Assembly: GCA_036489885.1 (NCBI GenBank)
Contig: DASXEW010000001.1
Span: 930,001 to 994,000, forward strand
Source: Candidatus Baltobacteraceae bacterium
Lineage (GTDB): Bacteria > Vulcanimicrobiota > Vulcanimicrobiia > Vulcanimicrobiales > Vulcanimicrobiaceae
Length of the DNA stretch: 64,000 nucleotides
Direction of reading: 5' to 3'
Notes under the pieces: model-generated
Told to the model about the DNA's origin: nothing
Databases searched by the model: none
What the model saw: only the letters and a program-made list of their open reading frames with translations
Part shown: piece after piece, positions 9,503 through 17,924 of the stretch
How the letters are laid out: the number at the start of each line of letters is the position of its first letter
Position numbering within the stretch: position 1 is the first letter of the stretch
Position numbers and translations under genes: made by a program

Positions 9503-10380
9503 TCGGAAATCACTGCGCGAACCGCATCCAACAACTCGTCGATGGCCCCCTGCAAATGCGACTCGTCGACGAACGTCGCCCGCTCCGCGGCCCGAAGTGC
9601 TGCGCCCAGCGCGCGTCTGTCGCCGGCTATTCGGGCGAGCAGCGCGGAAAGCGTTTCGTCGCGTCGCGCGCCCGCGAGCGCGAAGAGAGCAGTACGCAGA
9701 CCGGCTGCGTCGCTGCGTGCACGCGCGCTCGCCAGCGCAAGCGTTGCGCTGCGCACCGCCGCCATGCGATCGACTGGCGGCGAAGTGGGTTCAGTGACGG
9801 GCCGTGCACGCGGCAACGTGACATACGCTTTGCGCTTGGTGGCTAGCGCGCGAACACGAACGACCATGAACGCGAGCAGAGCTAGTGCGATGAGCCCGAT
9901 GATGGCGCCCAGCGCGATACGACCGGCGCGGAGCATGGTGTTTACAAACGGGTGCAAATCGGTCGTGCGGGCCGCGATGATACGCAGGCGCAGCCTGTTT
10001 GATGAGAACCGGAACGGTTTGTCGCCCCGCGACGGATCACGCGCGTCGATGTACGCGGGTGAAACGCTGGCCTCGCCCGGACTGACACCTGCAACCGTCA
10101 ACGTCTCGACGTAATCCGTTCCGCCGCTTGCCGGAGTCGTACGCTTTTCGTCGCCCAGGATCGTGAGATTCACGACGTCCGGCAAGACGAGCGATGCAAG
10201 CTCCGCACCTTTTTGCTTCGTATGAACGTGAATGAGCAAATGAAATGCTTGACCTTCTTGCGCCGAAGTTCGATCACTTCGAACGGAAAGCGCTGTAATC
10301 GTTAGGTCAGGCAGCGTCTGCGCGCTCGCGGGCGCGACCGCGAGAACGATTACGCCCGCGAAGAGCGCGATTCGGAACAC
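9499..10380 (-). CDS. BatD-like exported membrane protein of the MoxR module
   Basis: About 293 residues. It begins with a signal sequence (FRIALFAGVIVLAVAPASA) followed by an extracytoplasmic beta-rich part (LPDLTITALSVRSDRTSAQEG, EGQAFHLLIHV) that resembles the BatD/oxygen-tolerance N-terminal domain. A membrane span lies near the middle (IALGAIIGLIALALLAFMVV), then an Ala-rich helical cytoplasmic tail. GTG at 10380 gives a compact signal peptide; a TTG at 10398 in the same frame would add six residues, and neither has a good Shine-Dalgarno. The start lies within the carA 3' end. The assignment rests on topology and position; sequence similarity is weak. Confidence 0.72.
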   Translation of the reverse strand: MFRIALFAGVIVLAVAPASAQTLPDLTITALSVRSDRTSAQEGQAFHLLIHVHTKQKGAELASLVLPDVVNLTILGDEKRTTPASGGTDYVETLTVAGVSPGEASVSPAYIDARDPSRGDKPFRFSSNRLRLRIIAARTTDLHPFVNTMLRAGRIALGAIIGLIALALLAFMVVRVRALATKRKAYVTLPRARPVTEPTSPPVDRMAAVRSATLALASARARSDAAGLRTALFALAGARRDETLSALLARIAGDRRALGAALRAAERATFVDESHLQGAIDELLDAVRAVISE

Positions 10381-11447
10381 GCCAGCGAGCCAAACCAATC
10401 GGAGAACAGATGCCGCGCGTCGAGCGGACCCGGAGCGGCTTCCGGATGGAATTGTACTCCGACGACCGGTAGATGGCGGTGACGAAAGCCTTCGTTGGTG
10501 CCGTCATTGAGATTGACCATCGTAGCTTCGAGCTCGCCGGGCAGTGTGCCGCCGTCAACGGCATAACCGTGATTGTGTGCGGTGATCAACACGCCGCCGT
10601 TTTGGAGATCCTTAACCGGCTGATTGCCGCCGCGGTGTCCATACGGCAACTTGAAGGTCGTTGCACCGCACGCCAGCGCCAACAGCTGATGACCGAGGCA
10701 CACACCGAGCATCGGAATCTTTCCGATCAGTGCGCGAAGCGTATCGATCGTTGCGTTCAAATCGGTCGGATCTCCCGGCCCGGGAGAAATTACAATCGCT
10801 TCAGGCCTACGTTCTTCGATCTCGGCAAGTGACGCCGAGTACGGCAGCACTTCAACGCGTGCTCCGAGAGCTGCGAGCTGTTGTAATATCGCACGCTTGA
10901 CGCCGCAATCAAGGACGATGATGCGTGGACCGTTGCCGTTTTGCGGAGCGTAGTCGTCTTCGGCGGCGACGGACGCAACGAGCCCAACCGTCGAATGACG
11001 GCGCGCGTATTCGGTCAAGAGCTTCTCGGCATGCGAGAGGGCCGTCTCGCCGACCGCGAGCGCTGCTGCAATGGTCCCGTGTTCGCGAAGTGCGATTACG
11101 AGCGAACGTGTGTCGATATCGAGCAGCGTCGGAATGCGCTGTTGATCGAGCCACGAGCCCAAGTCGATTCGGCTCGTGTAATGCGACGGCTTACGCGAAA
11201 GCCGCTTGATGACTGCGCCGGCGACGCACACCCGGTTGTGCTGCATCGACTCGCCGCACACGCCGTAGTTTCCGATCATCGGGTAGGTGAACGTGAGGAT
11301 TTGGCCGGCGTACGACGGATCCGTTAGGGCTTCTTCGTAACCCGTCATTCCGGTGTAGAACACCGCCTCGCCGAGGGCGATGCCTTCGACCGACAAGCCT
11401 TCGCCGTCGTAGCGGGAGCCGTCGGCGAGCAGTAATGAAGCCTTCAC
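10350..11447 (-). CDS. carA: Carbamoyl-phosphate synthase small (glutaminase) subunit
   Basis: 365 residues. The class I glutamine amidotransferase domain is complete: the oxyanion region (VISPGPGDP), the nucleophile motif GVCLGHQLLALACG, the H-containing YGHRGGNQPV and the catalytic GVQFHPEAAPGP. The N-terminal CarA domain is present (GEAVFYTGMTGYEEALTDPS; FTYPMIGNYG). It hydrolyses glutamine and passes ammonia to CarB. It overlaps pyrC by 4 bp and is the last pyrimidine gene of this operon; carB is not next to it but about 6 kb downstream in its own unit. Confidence 0.97.
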   Translation of the reverse strand: MKASLLLADGSRYDGEGLSVEGIALGEAVFYTGMTGYEEALTDPSYAGQILTFTYPMIGNYGVCGESMQHNRVCVAGAVIKRLSRKPSHYTSRIDLGSWLDQQRIPTLLDIDTRSLVIALREHGTIAAALAVGETALSHAEKLLTEYARRHSTVGLVASVAAEDDYAPQNGNGPRIIVLDCGVKRAILQQLAALGARVEVLPYSASLAEIEERRPEAIVISPGPGDPTDLNATIDTLRALIGKIPMLGVCLGHQLLALACGATTFKLPYGHRGGNQPVKDLQNGGVLITAHNHGYAVDGGTLPGELEATMVNLNDGTNEGFRHRHLPVVGVQFHPEAAPGPLDARHLFSDWFGSLACSESRSSRA

Positions 11448-12739
11448 GCGTACGCCAAGGGCTCGATGATGCCGCGCTCCGCATGATATGCGAGGCGGCC
11501 GCCGACGACCGTCGCAACGATGCGGCGCTCGAACGTAAACCCGTCGAACGGCGTATTCTTACCTTTGGAATAGAATGTGCGCGCATCGACCGTCCACGGA
11601 CGTTCTCCGAAGATCGTCACGTCCGCGCGCGCGCCGACGGCGAGCGTTCCGCCTTCGACGCCGAGAATTTGCGCAGGCCGCGTAGAGAGCAGCGTGATGA
11701 AGCGATCGAGCGGTAGATCCGGGATCGCGTGCGCGTATGCTCCAACCGCGACCTCGAGGCCGGAGAATCCGACCGGCGCGATAGAGAGCAATTGCGCCTT
11801 CTCTTCCATCGTATGTGGCGCGTGATCGGTCGCGAAAACGTCGATCGTTCCGTCACGGACGGCAGCCCGAAGAGCAGCCGAATCATCCGCACCGCGCAGC
11901 GGCGGCGCGACCTTGGCTCGGGCGTGGTAATCGACAAACAGATCGTCGTGCAGCAAGAGATGGTGCGGCGTGACCTCGCACGTTATCGCCGTCGAACGCG
12001 AGCGCGCCCAGCGAATGATGTCGAGCGACGTCGCAGTCGAGATGTGCGCGATGTGCCAGGGCTTGTGCGTATCGGCTGCGACGAGAATGTCGCGCGCGAC
12101 GATGACGTCTTCCGCCAGACGGGGGCTCGCGGGCAGCCCCAGCATGGCTGAGTGCTTTCCCTCGTTCATCACCGCATCGCCGTGCAGCTCGTCATCGATG
12201 CAATGCGAGATGAACGGACCTTTCACGTCACGCGCGTAAAGCGCAGCGTTGCGAAGGACGCGCACGTTCTCCACGGTCGAACCGTCGTCGCTGAAGGCGA
12301 CGGCGCCGGCCATCGCAAGTTCATGATATGGCGCGAGTTGTTCGCCTTTGCGTCCTTGCGTGATAGCGCCGATCGGATAGACGCGTGCCAACCCGGCTTG
12401 CGCGACCCGTTGTGCGATCTCGGCGATGACCGCCGGCGTGTCGATCGCGGGCGTCGTGTTGGGCATGCAGGCGACGGCGGTAAAGCCGCCGGCGACGGCA
12501 GCCGCGGTCCCGGTCGCGATCGTCTCTTTGTGCGTTTGCCCCGGCTCGCGCAGGTGCACGTGCATGTCGATGAAGCCGGGCGCGACCACGCAGTTCGTTG
12601 CGTCGATGATTTCGTGGCCACGTTCTTCGATTTGCTCCGAGATGGCACGGATGATGCCGCCGTCGATCGCAACGTCACGTACGGCGTCGAGGCCGCGCGA
12701 CGGATCGATGACGCGGCCGCCGCGAATCAGGACTCTCAT
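11444..12739 (-). CDS. pyrC: Dihydroorotase
   Basis: 431 residues of the multifunctional amidohydrolase (class I) dihydroorotase type. FIDMHVHLREPGQTHKE carries the HxH zinc ligands and substrate Arg. GFTAVACMPNTTP, the later AHISTATS and the ATDHAPHTMEEK motif (catalytic Asp) complete the active site. It closes carbamoyl aspartate to dihydroorotate. The start overlaps the pyrB stop by 4 bp, and its stop overlaps the carA start by 4 bp, so the three are surely co-translated. Some relatives in pyrB-pyrC pairs are inactive, but here every expected ligand is present. Confidence 0.97.
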   Translation of the reverse strand: MRVLIRGGRVIDPSRGLDAVRDVAIDGGIIRAISEQIEERGHEIIDATNCVVAPGFIDMHVHLREPGQTHKETIATGTAAAVAGGFTAVACMPNTTPAIDTPAVIAEIAQRVAQAGLARVYPIGAITQGRKGEQLAPYHELAMAGAVAFSDDGSTVENVRVLRNAALYARDVKGPFISHCIDDELHGDAVMNEGKHSAMLGLPASPRLAEDVIVARDILVAADTHKPWHIAHISTATSLDIIRWARSRSTAITCEVTPHHLLLHDDLFVDYHARAKVAPPLRGADDSAALRAAVRDGTIDVFATDHAPHTMEEKAQLLSIAPVGFSGLEVAVGAYAHAIPDLPLDRFITLLSTRPAQILGVEGGTLAVGARADVTIFGERPWTVDARTFYSKGKNTPFDGFTFERRIVATVVGGRLAYHAERGIIEPLAYA

Positions 12740-13662
12740 GCGCGCACCGCAGATCCGTTGACGAGCATATCGAGCGCCGCCATGCGGACGAATACGCCAT
12801 TCGTCACTTGCGTCTCATAGCGCGAGCGCGGATCGGCCAGCGCTTCATCGGTGAGCTCGACACCCCGGTTATACGGGCCCGGGTGCAAGATGATGGCTCC
12901 CTTAGGCAGCACGCGCAGCCGTTGGGTGCCGAGCTGGTAGCCGATCGTATAATCCGCAAGGGCAGGGAGAAGCGAGGCTGCGATGCGCTCGCGCTGAATC
13001 CGCAGCATCATGACGGCGTCGACGTGCGGCAAGACGGCGTCGAAATCGCGCTCGATTCGCACGCCCTCTTGCGCGAAGGCGTCGGGCAAGAGCGTCGGCG
13101 GCCCGACGAGCGTAATGTCGATCCCGAGCATCTTCATGCCGACGATATTTGAACGTGCGACGCGCGAGTGCAGGATGTCGCCGACGATCGCGACGCGCAA
13201 CCCTTCGAAGCGTCCGAACTCGGCGTGCAGCGTGGCGAGATCGAGCAGAGCCTGCGTCGGATGCGCGCGCGTCCCATCGCCTGCGTTGACGACGTGGCCG
13301 TCGAACGCTTCGGCCAGCCGCCGCGGAAATCCGGATTCATGATGGCGCACGACGATGACGCGCACGCCGATGGCCCGTAGCGTGATCGCGGTGTCTGCGA
13401 TCGTTTCACCCTTGCCGAGACTCGAGGTTCCCGGAGCAAACGTGATAACGTCGGCGCCGACACGTTGCTCGGCAAGCGTGAACGAGGTCGCGGTTCGCGT
13501 GCTGGCCTCGAAGAACAGATTGAGAATCGGAACGCCGGCGAGCAGCGAGCGGTCGGGTAGCTGGGTTCGAAACTCTCCGGAACGGCGGATGACCAACGCG
13601 ATTTCATCACGCGAAAGGTCGTCGATGTCGAGTAGGCTGCGCGGTGCTGACCTAGTTTGCAT
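12736..13662 (-). CDS. pyrB: Aspartate carbamoyltransferase catalytic subunit
   Basis: 308 residues. The carbamoyl-phosphate signature FFEASTRTATSF is intact, as are SSLGKGETIADT, RHHESG, NAGDGTRAHPTQALLD and HPGPYNRGVEL. It joins carbamoyl phosphate and aspartate. The start (MQTRSAPRSLLDI) is at 13662, overlapping the pyrR stop by 11 bp; the much longer open frame upstream overlaps pyrR and is not real coding. No regulatory-chain gene (pyrI) is nearby, so it is likely a class B or C enzyme, possibly working with PyrC. Confidence 0.97.
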   Translation of the reverse strand: MQTRSAPRSLLDIDDLSRDEIALVIRRSGEFRTQLPDRSLLAGVPILNLFFEASTRTATSFTLAEQRVGADVITFAPGTSSLGKGETIADTAITLRAIGVRVIVVRHHESGFPRRLAEAFDGHVVNAGDGTRAHPTQALLDLATLHAEFGRFEGLRVAIVGDILHSRVARSNIVGMKMLGIDITLVGPPTLLPDAFAQEGVRIERDFDAVLPHVDAVMMLRIQRERIAASLLPALADYTIGYQLGTQRLRVLPKGAIILHPGPYNRGVELTDEALADPRSRYETQVTNGVFVRMAALDMLVNGSAVRA

Positions 13663-14170
13663 GCTCCCAGTCGGCGACTGACACATCATCGCTCGGTGTA
13701 GGTTGCGCGGCGAGACGAACGTCGATTCGTTCACGGCGGCTGGTGGGGATGACACGCCCGGAATAATCGGGCTGAATCGGGAGCTCGCGCTGACCGCGGT
13801 CGACCAGGACGGCGAGGCGAATGGCCTTTGGTCGGCCCAAGTCCGTGACCGCATCCAGGGCCGAACGTACGGTCCGTCCCGTGTATAGGACGTCATCGAC
13901 GATGATGACGGTACGGCCGCGCACGTCCTGCCGGATGTCTGATTCAGGAAGCTCGTGCGTGACGTCGTCGTCGCGATACAAATTGATGTTGAGAAAGCCC
14001 AGGCCGGGGTCGGTCCCGGAGATCTCCCCAATCTTGGCCGCTAGACGTCGCGCCAAGCTTTCGCCGCCACGCCGGATCCCGATCAGGATGAGGCCGCCCT
14101 GCGCTTCCTCGGGTTCGACCATTTGATGGGCCATGCGTGCGATCGCGCGCTCGATCTCTTCCGCGTTCAT
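13652..14170 (-). CDS. pyrR: PyrR bifunctional regulator / uracil phosphoribosyltransferase
   Basis: 172 residues from ATG at 14170, which has AGGA five bases upstream and matches the usual PyrR start (MNAEEIERAIARMAHQMVE). An in-frame ATG at 14209 fused to the valS stop (TAATG) would add 13 basic residues. The PRPP loop VIIVDDVLYTGRTVRSALD is perfect; LILIGIRRGGESLARRLA and LVDRGQRELPI are also typical. PyrR binds UMP and pyr mRNA in many Gram-positives and can make UMP from uracil. I see no PyrR-type terminator/antiterminator between valS and pyrR, so any regulation would have to act elsewhere or at translation. Confidence 0.95.
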   Translation of the reverse strand: MNAEEIERAIARMAHQMVEPEEAQGGLILIGIRRGGESLARRLAAKIGEISGTDPGLGFLNINLYRDDDVTHELPESDIRQDVRGRTVIIVDDVLYTGRTVRSALDAVTDLGRPKAIRLAVLVDRGQRELPIQPDYSGRVIPTSRRERIDVRLAAQPTPSDDVSVADWEHAN

Positions 14171-14208
14171 CAGCGTCCTGCGCCGGGTCGCGGGGGCCCG
14201 TACCGACA

Positions 14209-16797
14209 TTACTGGCTCACTTCGACCAAGAGCCGCTCGGTCCGCTCAAGGTCACGCCGGTAGCCCTCGAGCTTCTCACGCTCCTTGGCGACGACGTCCG
14301 CGGGTGCGCGCGCTACAAAACTTTCCGATGCAAGCTTCTTCTCGCCGCGCTCGACCTCGGCGCGCAGACGCGTGATATCTTTCGTGTAGCGCTCGCGCAG
14401 CTGCGCGCTCGGCGCTTTCACGCGAATCGCGCTCATCATGTCATCGAAGCTCTGCCCTTCCGCAGCCCCGTCGGCAAGAATTTCGGCTCCGGCATGAAGT
14501 GCGAGCAGATCCAGCACGTCCGGCTGCCGGCTTAGCGGCGCGGGGACGAAGATGCTGAGCTTCTGGCGGTCGGCGAGACCGAAATCATGACGCGCGTTGC
14601 GCAAGCGGTCGACAGTCGTGCGTAGCGTTTCGTATCGAGTCGCGGCGTCCGGGTCGGAGAGAATCTCCGCGGGGTCGGGCCAGGACGCGGTAACGATCGT
14701 GTAACCATCATGTGGGAGCGATTGCCAAATCTCTTCGGTCACGAACGGCGCGATCGGATGCATGATCCGAGCGAGCGTGTTGAGCGTGAACGACAGTACG
14801 CTTGCACGCGTCGGACCGCCGAGCTTGGTCGATTCGAGATACCAATCGCAGAACTCGTACCAGCCGAATTGAATGATGCGATCGGCGGCGACGCCGAAGT
14901 GATAGCTATCGATCGCATCTTGCACGCCGGCAACCGTTTGGTGCAAGCGCGTCAGGATCCAGCGGTCCGCGAGCGTGAGTTCGCTCCCCGGCGGCAGCGT
15001 CCCCGATTTCGGCAACCCCTCCGGAAGCGAATGAATGTAGCGGAGCGCGTTCCAGAGCTTGTTCGCGAACCGCCGCGCTTCGTCGCAATAGCGCTCGTCC
15101 AGACGAAGCTCTTGAGACTCGAGCCGCATCTGGCGCAGAATCCCGAAGCGCGTGCCGTCGGCGCCGTAATTGGCGATAAGATCGATCGGATCGATCACGT
15201 TTCCGAGGCTCTTGCTCATCTTGCGACCATGAATGTCGAAGACGAGCGGCGTTACGAATACCGTGTGGAACGGAATGTTGCCCGCAAAGTGTATTCCGAG
15301 CATCACCATGCGCGCGACCCACAAGAAAATGATCTCGCGACTCGTGATCATCACCTGATTGGGATACCAGTTCTTCATTTCGGGTGTCGCCTGCGGCCAA
15401 CCAAGGATGGAAAAGGGCCACAATCCGCTCGAGAACCACGTGTCGAGCGTGTCGGGATCGCGCCGCAGCTCGTCGCTGCCGTACGTCTCACGGGCGATTC
15501 GTTTGGCTTCCTCTTCGTTTTCCGCGACGACGACGTGATCCGTAGGCGTGTACCAAACGGGGAGTTGATGTCCCCACCAAATTTGGCGCGAGACATTCCA
15601 GTCCCGAATATTCTCCAGCCACTGCTCGTACGTGCGTCCGAACCGCTCCGGGACAAAACGAATTCGACCGTCGCGATAGGCTTCGAGCGCGGGCTTTGCC
15701 AGCGATTCCATCTTACAGAACCACTGTAATGAAAGCAGCGGCTCGACGACTTCGCCCGAGCGCGAGCTGATCGGCACCTTGTGCACGTAGTCCTCGACAC
15801 GCACCAGCGCCCCGTCTTGCTCGAGCCGCTTCACGACAGCTTCGCGCGCGGCGATGCGGTCGAGTCCTTTGAAGGGGCCGGCTTCTTCCGTCATCGTTCC
15901 ATCGAAACCGATCACCATCGGCATCTCGAGCTTGTGGCGCGCGCCGATCTCGTTGTCGAGCTGATCGTGCGCGGGCGTTACCTTGACGGCGCCGGTACCG
16001 AACTCGCGCTCGACCGCTGCATCTGCAACGATCGGAATCTTGCGGCCTTGGATCGGGAGCACGACTGTTTTCCCGACGAGCTTGGTGTAGCGCTCATCAT
16101 CGGGATGCACGGCGACGGCGGTGTCGCCGAGCATCGTTTCGGGACGCGTGGTCGCGACGACGACTTCGAAGGAGCCGTCCTCGCTGCGATAGCGCAGATG
16201 ATAGAGCTTGCCGGTACGTTCTTCGTTCTCGACTTCTGCGTCGGAGAGCGTCGACTTCGAACCGATGTCCCAATTCACGAGGCGCACGCCGCGATACATC
16301 AGCCCTTCGCGATACAGCTGAACGAAAACGCGGTTGACCGCAGCCGAGAGACCGGGATCCATCGTGAAACGGTCGCGACTCCAGTCGGGACCGAATCCCA
16401 GCCGCCGGAACGTATCGTAAATCTCGCCGCCATACTTCTCGCGCCATTGCCAGGCGCGCTCGAGATACTTTTCGCGCCCGAGCCCATCGCGCGTCAGGCC
16501 TTCTTTGGCGAGCTCACGCACCAGAACGGCTTCGGTAGCTATCGCCGCGTGATCTTGTCCGGGAATCCAGTCCGCGTTTTCGCCGAGCATGCGATGATAG
16601 CGCGTCAGCACGTCCATCGGCGTATAGGTCGATGCATGCCCGAGATGCGCGCGTCCGGTGACGTTGGGCGGCGGCATGGAGATGATGAACGGCGGCCGCG
16701 CAGGATCCGGATCTTCATGAAAGACGCCGCTCTTATCCCACTCGGCGTAGAGTCGCGGCTCGACTTGCGCCGGATCGTATGACTTGGAGAGCTCCAT
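14209..16797 (-). CDS. valS: Valyl-tRNA synthetase
   Basis: 862 residues, class I synthetase. The HIGH-type motif is HLGHAST within PPPNVTGRAHLGHAST, and the KMSKS loop is GRKMSKSLGNVIDP. The editing domain lies between (RPETMLGDTAVAVHPDDERY), and the C-terminal coiled-coil arm of ValRS is seen at the end (RLRAEVERGEKKLASESF). ATG at 16797 is followed by the typical LSKSYDPAQVEPRLYAEW. It stands directly upstream of the pyr genes with a TAATG junction, so they may share a transcript; no T-box leader is visible before it. Confidence 0.98.
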   Translation of the reverse strand: MELSKSYDPAQVEPRLYAEWDKSGVFHEDPDPARPPFIISMPPPNVTGRAHLGHASTYTPMDVLTRYHRMLGENADWIPGQDHAAIATEAVLVRELAKEGLTRDGLGREKYLERAWQWREKYGGEIYDTFRRLGFGPDWSRDRFTMDPGLSAAVNRVFVQLYREGLMYRGVRLVNWDIGSKSTLSDAEVENEERTGKLYHLRYRSEDGSFEVVVATTRPETMLGDTAVAVHPDDERYTKLVGKTVVLPIQGRKIPIVADAAVEREFGTGAVKVTPAHDQLDNEIGARHKLEMPMVIGFDGTMTEEAGPFKGLDRIAAREAVVKRLEQDGALVRVEDYVHKVPISSRSGEVVEPLLSLQWFCKMESLAKPALEAYRDGRIRFVPERFGRTYEQWLENIRDWNVSRQIWWGHQLPVWYTPTDHVVVAENEEEAKRIARETYGSDELRRDPDTLDTWFSSGLWPFSILGWPQATPEMKNWYPNQVMITSREIIFLWVARMVMLGIHFAGNIPFHTVFVTPLVFDIHGRKMSKSLGNVIDPIDLIANYGADGTRFGILRQMRLESQELRLDERYCDEARRFANKLWNALRYIHSLPEGLPKSGTLPPGSELTLADRWILTRLHQTVAGVQDAIDSYHFGVAADRIIQFGWYEFCDWYLESTKLGGPTRASVLSFTLNTLARIMHPIAPFVTEEIWQSLPHDGYTIVTASWPDPAEILSDPDAATRYETLRTTVDRLRNARHDFGLADRQKLSIFVPAPLSRQPDVLDLLALHAGAEILADGAAEGQSFDDMMSAIRVKAPSAQLRERYTKDITRLRAEVERGEKKLASESFVARAPADVVAKEREKLEGYRRDLERTERLLVEVSQ

Positions 16798-16798
16798 T

Positions 16799-16915
16799 TT
16801 AAAGGCGCTCCGCCCCAGGCTCCGCGCCCCCCATGCTCCGCATGGGGCCCCCGAGCGTCGGGCCCATCATCATTTCGAATAGGACAACATACCCCGTGGG
16901 GGCCCGCAACGACAT
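16799..16915 (-). CDS. Possible 38-codon leader peptide between the cysteine-synthase-like gene and valS
   Basis: The 117-bp gap contains an ATG fused to the upstream stop (TAATG at 16917-16913) and an open frame ending in TAA two bases before valS. The peptide is rich in Met and Gly (FEMMMGPTLGGPMRSMGG). The DNA also folds into strong hairpins, so the frame may be an accident of structured leader RNA. I do not recognise it. Confidence 0.3.
   Translation of the reverse strand: MSLRAPTGYVVLFEMMMGPTLGGPMRSMGGAEPGAERL
16804..16847 (-). promoter_or_regulatory. Structured leader or attenuator-like hairpins upstream of valS
   Basis: Reading the minus strand, CCCCATGC-GGA-GCATGGGG (16847-16829) is a perfect 8-bp stem with a 3-base loop. 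It is followed by GGCGC...GCGCC (16828-16804) and then TTTAAAA just before the valS start. This resembles a weak terminator or processing site between the cysteine-synthase-like gene and the valS-pyr genes. No known riboswitch motif was recognised. Confidence 0.4.
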
Positions 16916-17922
16916 TAGATCAGATCCAACGCATCTATTTCCGGCATGTAGCCTTGTTGAGCGAGCCACGCGCCGTCGTAGAGCTTGGAACGATAACGCT
17001 CCCCACCGTCGCAGAGAATCGTGCAGACGAGGCTGTCTTTGGGCAGCGTCTTTGCATAGCGCGCCGCGGCGACGATGTTGAGCGCGGCGGACCCGCCGAC
17101 GTAGAGACCTTCGTTGTGCAGGATCCATTGCGACATCGCGATCCAAGCGCGATCTTCGACTCGCACGGCATCGTCGAGCGGCGTGTCTTTGAAATTGTCG
17201 GTGATGCGTTTGATCCCGATGCCCTCGACTTCCGAGTCACCTTCGGACGCAAGCTCGCCGGTTTTGACGAACGAATAGATCGCCGAGCCCATCGGGTCAG
17301 CCGCTACAGTCTTCACGTTCGGATTGCGCGACTTTAACGCGCGAGAAACGCCACCGAGGGTCCCGCCCGTTCCGCTCGCGGTTATGAACGCCGTCAACGA
17401 GGTTCCGAATGCGTCCCAAATCTCAACGCCGGTCGTCGCTTCGTGAATCTTGCGATTCGCAGTGTTGTTGAACTGATCGGCCCAGATCGAGTTCGGTGTC
17501 TGCTCCGCGATCCGGCGCGCAACGTGGTAGTAGTTCTGGTCGTTCGTGAACGGCACGCTCTTCACGACGCGAACGTCAGCGCCGAAAATACGAAGCATCG
17601 CGATCTTCTCCGCCGATTGATCGTCGGGGATTGCGATGATTGCGCGATATCCGCGCGAAGCCGCAAGCAGTGCGATGGCGATCCCGGTGTTGCCCGCCGT
17701 TCCTTCGACGATTGTACCGCCCGGCGCAAGACGCCCGGAACGCTCGGCGTCGTCAATGATGCCCAGCGCGGCGCGGTCCTTGACCGAGCCGCCGGGATTG
17801 AGAAACTCGGCTTTTCCTATGATTGTGCGGCCGATGCGCGCGGAGAGCTTCTCGAGGACGATGTGCGGCGTATTGCCGATCGTTCCCGAAAAACCACGAC
17901 GGGCATCGAGATCTGCATGCAT
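16915..17922 (-). CDS. Cysteine synthase-like PLP enzyme (OASS family)
   Basis: 335 residues. GNTPH at the N-terminus, the PLP lysine motif NPGGSVKDRAALGII, EGTAGNTGIAIA (substrate/phosphate loop) and the PLP-phosphate loop SGTGGTLGG are all present, as in O-acetylserine sulfhydrylase and cystathionine beta-synthase cores. It probably makes cysteine from an activated serine, but the sulfur donor or acceptor (O-acetylserine, O-phosphoserine or homocysteine) cannot be read from sequence. ATG at 17922 is used; the longer frame upstream overlaps add. Its stop is fused to the ATG of a small frame (TAATG). Confidence 0.88.
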   Translation of the reverse strand: MHADLDARRGFSGTIGNTPHIVLEKLSARIGRTIIGKAEFLNPGGSVKDRAALGIIDDAERSGRLAPGGTIVEGTAGNTGIAIALLAASRGYRAIIAIPDDQSAEKIAMLRIFGADVRVVKSVPFTNDQNYYHVARRIAEQTPNSIWADQFNNTANRKIHEATTGVEIWDAFGTSLTAFITASGTGGTLGGVSRALKSRNPNVKTVAADPMGSAIYSFVKTGELASEGDSEVEGIGIKRITDNFKDTPLDDAVRVEDRAWIAMSQWILHNEGLYVGGSAALNIVAAARYAKTLPKDSLVCTILCDGGERYRSKLYDGAWLAQQGYMPEIDALDLI

Positions 17923-17924
17923 GT

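Noticed and set aside
8114-10114. Long plus-strand frames (about 306 and 316 codons) opposite the DUF58, MoxR and BatD-like genes
   Set aside because: They are Arg-rich shadows of high-GC genes on the other strand, with no motifs and no sensible starts.
14710-16782. Plus-strand frames of about 330 codons opposite valS
   Set aside because: Antisense shadows; the minus strand encodes a complete ValRS.
16799-16915. T-box riboswitch before valS
   Set aside because: No AGGGTGGNACCGCG box or specifier stem is seen; only GC-rich hairpins.
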